A stretch of 33,432 bases of DNA from Marinobacterium weihaiense (GTDB lineage: Bacteria; Pseudomonadota; Gammaproteobacteria; Pseudomonadales; Balneatricaceae): NCBI RefSeq assembly GCF_019061305.1, contig NZ_JAHQZT010000027.1, forward strand, positions 1 to 33,432. Direction: 5' to 3'. A program made the position numbers and the translations under genes. Below, piece after piece: positions 27,506 to 33,432 of this stretch; position 1 is the first letter of the stretch; each line of letters starts with the position of its first letter. A model generated the notes under the pieces. That model had not been told where the DNA came from. It did no database searches and worked only from the letters and a program-made list of their open reading frames with translations.

Positions 27506-27684
27506 CGTGCTTCCTCCTCGCGACGCAAACGACGTTTCTGCTCAGTCAGCAGCCTATCGCGGCTGACTTTGGGCACCAGCCAATTGGCGGCCAGAATAAC
27601 CAGGCCAAGGCCATAGCTCAGCCAGACATAAATGCCATGACCGCCCATGGCGATGAACTCCGAGAAACTGTTAAAACTCACCAC
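27502..27684 (-). CDS. ccmD: CcmD, small heme exporter accessory protein
   Basis: About 60 residues, with one membrane helix ([20 protein letters not shown]) followed by a basic C-terminal tail ([11 protein letters not shown]), the standard CcmD layout. It helps release holo-CcmE from the CcmABC complex. Two tandem GTG codons are possible starts (27684 and 27681); the second has better spacing from GAGG, which overlaps the end of ccmC. It ends in an ATGA overlap with ccmE. Confidence 0.88.
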   Translation of the reverse strand: MVSFNSFSEFIAMGGHGIYVWLSYGLGLVILAANWLVPKVSRDRLLTEQKRRLRREEEAR

Positions 27685-27688
27685 GACC

Positions 27689-28444
27689 TCACTGTTTTTT
27701 CAGCAGCTCGCGTACCCAACCGGTACGCCGCTCGCGCCAGATAATTTCGTTCCTCAACCGCAGCATCAGGCTGACGGCGAAAAAGCAGTAGAACCCGATC
27801 ACCATCACCAGCAACGGCAGCCACATCTCAGCCGGCATGGCCGGCTTCTCCGTCAACTTGAACGTGGCCGGCTGGTGCAAGGTGTTCCACCACTCCACCG
27901 AATACTTGATGATCGGGATATTCACCAGCCCCACGAGCGCCAGTACGGCCGATGCCTGCGCAGCAGTGGACTCGTTTTCGATCGCCGAGTTCAATGCCAT
28001 GACCCCCAGATACAGAAACAGCAGAATCAGCATGGAGGTCAGGCGCGCATCCCAGACCCACCAAGAGCCCCAAGTCGGTTTACCCCAGATCGCTCCCGTG
28101 GCCAGTGCCAGCACCGCCATGGAGGCCCCGATCGGCGCGGCAGACTTGAGCACCATGTCAGCCACCTTCATCTTCCAGATCAAACCAATAGCACCGGCTA
28201 CGGCCATCAGCATGTACGCAGACTGCGCCAGAATGGCCGAGGGCACATGCAGGTAGATGATGCGAAAGCTGTTGCCCTGCTGGTAGTCAGCCGGCGCAAA
28301 CGCCAGCGACCAGATCGTGCCACCAATCAACAGCAGCAGTGCCGCCCCTGTGAACCAAGGCAACAGACTGCCGGTAATTTGATAGCACCAGCGGGGAGAA
28401 GCCAGTTGGTAGAACCAGCGCGGCATCCATTTTTTCTCGGCCAT
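27689..28444 (-). CDS. ccmC: CcmC, heme handling membrane protein
   Basis: A 251-residue inner-membrane protein with six helices. The WWD motif is at about 124-135 ([12 protein letters not shown]), with flanking conserved histidine H66 ([10 protein letters not shown]). It presents heme to CcmE. ATG at 28444 is chosen because AAGAAGAG lies seven bases upstream and the [12 protein letters not shown] start fits the family; an in-frame GTG 45 bases earlier falls inside ccmB. The start is 13 bases after the ccmB stop. Confidence 0.94.
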   Translation of the reverse strand: MAEKKWMPRWFYQLASPRWCYQITGSLLPWFTGAALLLLIGGTIWSLAFAPADYQQGNSFRIIYLHVPSAILAQSAYMLMAVAGAIGLIWKMKVADMVLKSAAPIGASMAVLALATGAIWGKPTWGSWWVWDARLTSMLILLFLYLGVMALNSAIENESTAAQASAVLALVGLVNIPIIKYSVEWWNTLHQPATFKLTEKPAMPAEMWLPLLVMVIGFYCFFAVSLMLRLRNEIIWRERRTGWVRELLKKQ

Positions 28445-28457
28445 AATGTCTCTTCTT

Positions 28458-29171
28458 TTAACTACTGATTGAGATCCGCAAGGCAGCACTGATAGCCAGT
28501 GGGGCCAGCCCCAGCGCGAGCGCCAGCAAGGCTCCCAGCAATGCCAGATATCCGCCCAGCGGCAGTCCGGTCACCGCCGCCTGCACGGCACTGGACCCGA
28601 ATATCAGCACCGGGATATACAGCGGTAATACCAGCAGGGAGATCAACACCCCGCCCTTTTTCAAGCCGACGGTCAGTGCGGCGCCAATGGCGCCCACCAG
28701 GCTCAGCGTCGGCGTCCCCAGCAACAGGCTCAGCATTAACCCCGGCATGCCCTCAGCCGGCAAAAACAGCATCAAGCCAAGCAGGGGTGCCATCAGGGTC
28801 AGCGCCAGCCCGGTCATCACCCAGTGTGCCAGCACCTTGGCCAGGACCACCACGAACAGCGGCTGAGGGCTGAGCAACAACTGCTCCAGCGAACCGTCCT
28901 CGTAATCGGAGCGAAACAATGCATCCATCGACAGCAGCGTGGCCAACAGGGCGGCAACCCACACCACCCCGGGCGCCAGTTGCGACAAAAACCCGGGCTC
29001 GGGACTGACCCCCAGCGGGAACAGCGTTGCCACCATCAGGAAAAAGATCAGCGGATTGACCAGGTCACTCTTGCGCCGAAACGACAACAGGAACTCGCGT
29101 CGCCAAGTCGCCGCAAACAAGCCAGCCATGCCGATTTCTGCCGGCTGCCCGGAATTAGTCTTCATTGTCAT
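28458..29171 (-). CDS. ccmB: CcmB, heme exporter permease subunit
   Basis: A 237-residue membrane protein with six predicted helices. The CcmB family pattern is visible: [23 protein letters not shown] near the N-terminus, then [38 protein letters not shown], a conserved cytoplasmic loop. It pairs with CcmA as an ABC-type complex that drives release of holo-CcmE. The start overlaps ccmA by four bases. A second in-frame ATG two codons later is possible. Confidence 0.94.
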   Translation of the reverse strand: MTMKTNSGQPAEIGMAGLFAATWRREFLLSFRRKSDLVNPLIFFLMVATLFPLGVSPEPGFLSQLAPGVVWVAALLATLLSMDALFRSDYEDGSLEQLLLSPQPLFVVVLAKVLAHWVMTGLALTLMAPLLGLMLFLPAEGMPGLMLSLLLGTPTLSLVGAIGAALTVGLKKGGVLISLLVLPLYIPVLIFGSSAVQAAVTGLPLGGYLALLGALLALALGLAPLAISAALRISISS

Positions 29172-29809
29172 GTCGAAGTTCCTGCCAGCTGGTCCAGATT
29201 GATTTTGCGTACCGGCCCTTGAATACCCAGCTCGTGATGAGTGGTCAGCAACACGCTGCCGCCACGCCGAGCATGCTGCAGCAACAGTTGTTCCTTGGCG
29301 GCCACGCCGCGCTTGTCGATCGCGGTAAAGGGTTCATCCAGAATCCACAGCGGGGCTTGGCTCAGGTACAGGCGTGCCAGGCTGACACGGCGATTCTGCC
29401 CCGCTGACAGCGAGTGACAGGGCACGTCTTCGTAGCCGCGCAGACCGACTTGCCACAGCGCATCAGCAATGGCGTGGGCATTGATGGACGGGCTCAGGGC
29501 GGCATACCAGCGCAGGTTTTCTTCCGGCGTCAGCACCGCCTTGACCCCGGCCTGATGCCCGAAATACAGCAGCTCGCGGCAATACTGCTCGCGCACCTCG
29601 TCGACCGGTTCGCCGCGCCAGCAAATGTCACCTTCATAATGACGCGACAGGCCGCTGAGTATGCGCAGCAGCGTAGTCTTGCCACTGCCGTTCTGCCCCT
29701 CGATCTGGACGATTTCACCGGCGTGCAGGGCAAAATTCAGGTTGCTGAACAGCACACGATCATCGCGTTCGCAGAAGAGCCCTTTGACGGTTAACAGCTG
29801 TTCAGACAA
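29168..29809 (-). CDS. ccmA: CcmA, heme exporter ATPase subunit
   Basis: A 213-residue ABC ATPase. Walker A is at about 38-45 (GQNGSGKT), the signature is LSAGQNRRVSLARL, Walker B is PLWILDEPFTAID, and the switch histidine is in LTTHHEL. It powers release of heme-loaded CcmE from CcmCD. A TTG at 29809 is chosen as start: AAAGGG lies seven bases upstream and the protein then has the normal CcmA length. The open frame extends 34 codons further without family resemblance and runs back through the promoter. It is the first gene of the ccmABCDEFGHI run. Confidence 0.93.
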   Translation of the reverse strand: MSEQLLTVKGLFCERDDRVLFSNLNFALHAGEIVQIEGQNGSGKTTLLRILSGLSRHYEGDICWRGEPVDEVREQYCRELLYFGHQAGVKAVLTPEENLRWYAALSPSINAHAIADALWQVGLRGYEDVPCHSLSAGQNRRVSLARLYLSQAPLWILDEPFTAIDKRGVAAKEQLLLQHARRGGSVLLTTHHELGIQGPVRKINLDQLAGTST

Positions 29810-29860
29810 GCCAAAACCCTTTAAAAAATGCAGTGTTGGTCGATAATGACGAAAGGCGCC

Positions 29861-29890
29861 ATTATATACAGATTGGCTAACCACCGTCAG
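29861..29890 (-). promoter_or_regulatory. Probable sigma70 promoter of the ccm operon
   Basis: On the minus strand, a perfect TATAAT -10 (29866-29861) is preceded 18 bases upstream by CTGACG (29890-29885), four of six matches to the -35 consensus. Initiation near 29854 would give a leader of about 45 bases to the ccmA TTG. The same short region separates ccmA from the divergent FliK-like gene. Confidence 0.5.
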
Positions 29891-29923
29891 GCTCAACTTT
29901 ATACCCATCAAGGGGGGACAAGG

Positions 29924-32097
<2,174 letters not shown>

Positions 32098-32101
<4 letters not shown>

Positions 32102-32382
32102 GTGATGATCGCCCCGAACGCAGTGCCGTTGCCCTCAAGTACGATAAGGACAAGCCTGGCGCACCCCGCGTGGTCGCCAAGGGGCAGGGGCTGATTGCCG
32201 AGCAGATACTGGCACTGGCCGAGGAACACGACATTCACATTCACCAGAGCCCTGAATTGATCGAAGTATTGATTCGGATGGAGCTGGGCGAAGAAATTCC
32301 CGAGGCGTTGTATCGGGCCATTGCGGAGGTCATCGCCTTTGCCTATGGCCTCAAGGCGGAGCGTGAACAGTCAAATCAGTGA
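32098..32382 (+). CDS. FlhB C-terminal-domain-like protein (EscU/YscU/FlhB family)
   Basis: A 94-residue soluble protein equivalent to the cytoplasmic, post-cleavage part of FlhB: AVALKYDKDKPGAPRVVAKGQGLIAEQILALAEEHDIHIHQSPELIEVLIRMELGEEIPEALYRAIAEVIAFAYGLK covers the beta-strand, helix and C-terminal helix of that domain. The membrane domain and the N-P-T-H autocleavage site are absent. Such stand-alone proteins (sometimes called FlhX) occur next to flagellar genes and can partly replace the FlhB C-terminus in substrate switching. It starts in an ATGA overlap with the FliK-like gene, which supports a joint role in hook-length or export switching. It overlaps the convergent DUF2802 gene by seven bases. 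Confidence 0.88.
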
Positions 32383-32807
32383 CGCTGCTCAGGCAGCATC
32401 TCGCTGCTGTGCAGCTCCCGGTGCAGCAGGGCCATCAATTCAGCCTCAGGCCGCCCGATGCCGCAGTTGCGCACCAAGTCATCCACCGAGGCACCCATTT
32501 CCATGAGTTTGGCCGCCTGGTTGTAGGCCAGCACGCCGGGGTCGCGGTTTTCCAGTTCCTGCTGTTTTTCCACCGTAATATTGAGCTTGCGCTCGATGGC
32601 CATCAGGCGCTTTCCCATGCCGATGGAGCCATTGGTCATGGCGCGAATCTCGTTGCGCAGCACATTGATCAGCGCCTGGTGCTGGCGCTCCTGACGCTTG
32701 AGCCGCACCAGGGCGTAAATGCACACCGCAGCAGCCACACAGGCCACCAGGGTCAAAAACAGCATGAACACCAGTGAATACTCAACCACACGCGCACCCA
32801 GATCCAA
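32376..32807 (-). CDS. DUF2802 membrane-anchored protein
   Basis: A 143-residue protein with one N-terminal membrane helix (~12-35, FMLFLTLVACVAAAVCIYALV), a charged coiled-coil region (~38-90), and the conserved C-terminal DUF2802 section (AAKLMEMGASVDDLVRNCGIGRPEAELMALLHRE), which resembles a small helix-turn-helix-like bundle. The biochemical role is unknown, but the family lies beside parC/parP/cheW genes in polarly flagellated gammaproteobacteria. The start is a TTG at 32807 with GCGGGA about eight bases upstream; it is uncertain, and an ATG at codon 15 would cut into the membrane helix. It shares convergent stops with the FlhB-like gene. Confidence 0.82.
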   Translation of the reverse strand: MDLGARVVEYSLVFMLFLTLVACVAAAVCIYALVRLKRQERQHQALINVLRNEIRAMTNGSIGMGKRLMAIERKLNITVEKQQELENRDPGVLAYNQAAKLMEMGASVDDLVRNCGIGRPEAELMALLHRELHSSEMLPEQRH

Positions 32808-32865
32808 TTACGATCCCGCAGGAAAACCGCCAGTGTAACCGATTATCGACGCAGGTTCACCGCCT

Positions 32866-33432
<567 letters not shown>

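Overview
The window is a piece of a gammaproteobacterial chromosome, probably from the marine or halotolerant Oceanospirillales/Pseudomonadales. The evidence is gene content and order: a pil-chp twitching chemosensory cluster, a Mrp-type cation/proton antiporter operon ending in mnmC, zipA-ligA-yheU, a complete ccmABCDEFGHI operon, and a flagellar/chemotaxis accessory cluster (FliK, FlhB C-terminal-like, DUF2802, ParP-like). The backbone is clearly GC-rich. The first ~360 bases are AT-rich and look acquired.

Layout. (1) 1-1115: edge of a decayed mobile element, with an unrecognised AT-rich partial gene, the C-terminal remnant of a tyrosine recombinase on the minus strand, and ~540 bases without a supportable gene. 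(2) 1116-9458: pilG, pilH, pilI, pilJ and chpA in one direction, encoding a type IV pilus chemosensory pathway. Its PilG carries an extra N-terminal domain. Its ChpA has one recognisable functional Hpt plus a family of ~95-residue repeats ending in a W-P-E-P-L motif. No pilK or chpB methylation gene is present. (3) 9632-17388: mrpA(B)-C-D-E-F-G with overlapping or near-overlapping cistrons, running directly into mnmC (tRNA wobble uridine modification). (4) 17446-18120: a CBS-pair protein. It converges on (5) 18144-22744, minus strand: zipA, a terminator, then ligA-yheU-DUF4126. (6) 22781-29809, minus strand: the nine-gene System I cytochrome c maturation operon, ccmA first and ccmI last, with zipA only 36 bases further on. 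(7) 29924-32382, plus strand: a FliK-like protein with a long low-complexity middle and a small FlhB C-terminal-like protein, divergent from ccmA. (8) 32376-33432, minus strand: a DUF2802 protein and a ParP-like CheW-domain protein. The window ends inside that protein's (Glu-Pro)n linker, encoded by a perfect hexamer array.

How the parts work together. The pil-chp proteins would connect surface or chemical signals to pilus extension and retraction. The ParP/DUF2802/FliK/FlhB-like group belongs to the polar flagellum and chemoreceptor-array side. Mrp would give sodium/proton homeostasis, and ccm matures periplasmic c-type cytochromes for respiration. No complete new defence or mobile system was found. 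The most unusual items are the repeat-bearing, single-Hpt ChpA, the two-domain PilG, the hexamer-encoded linkers, and the lack of a cheW gene between the ParP-like and DUF2802 genes.
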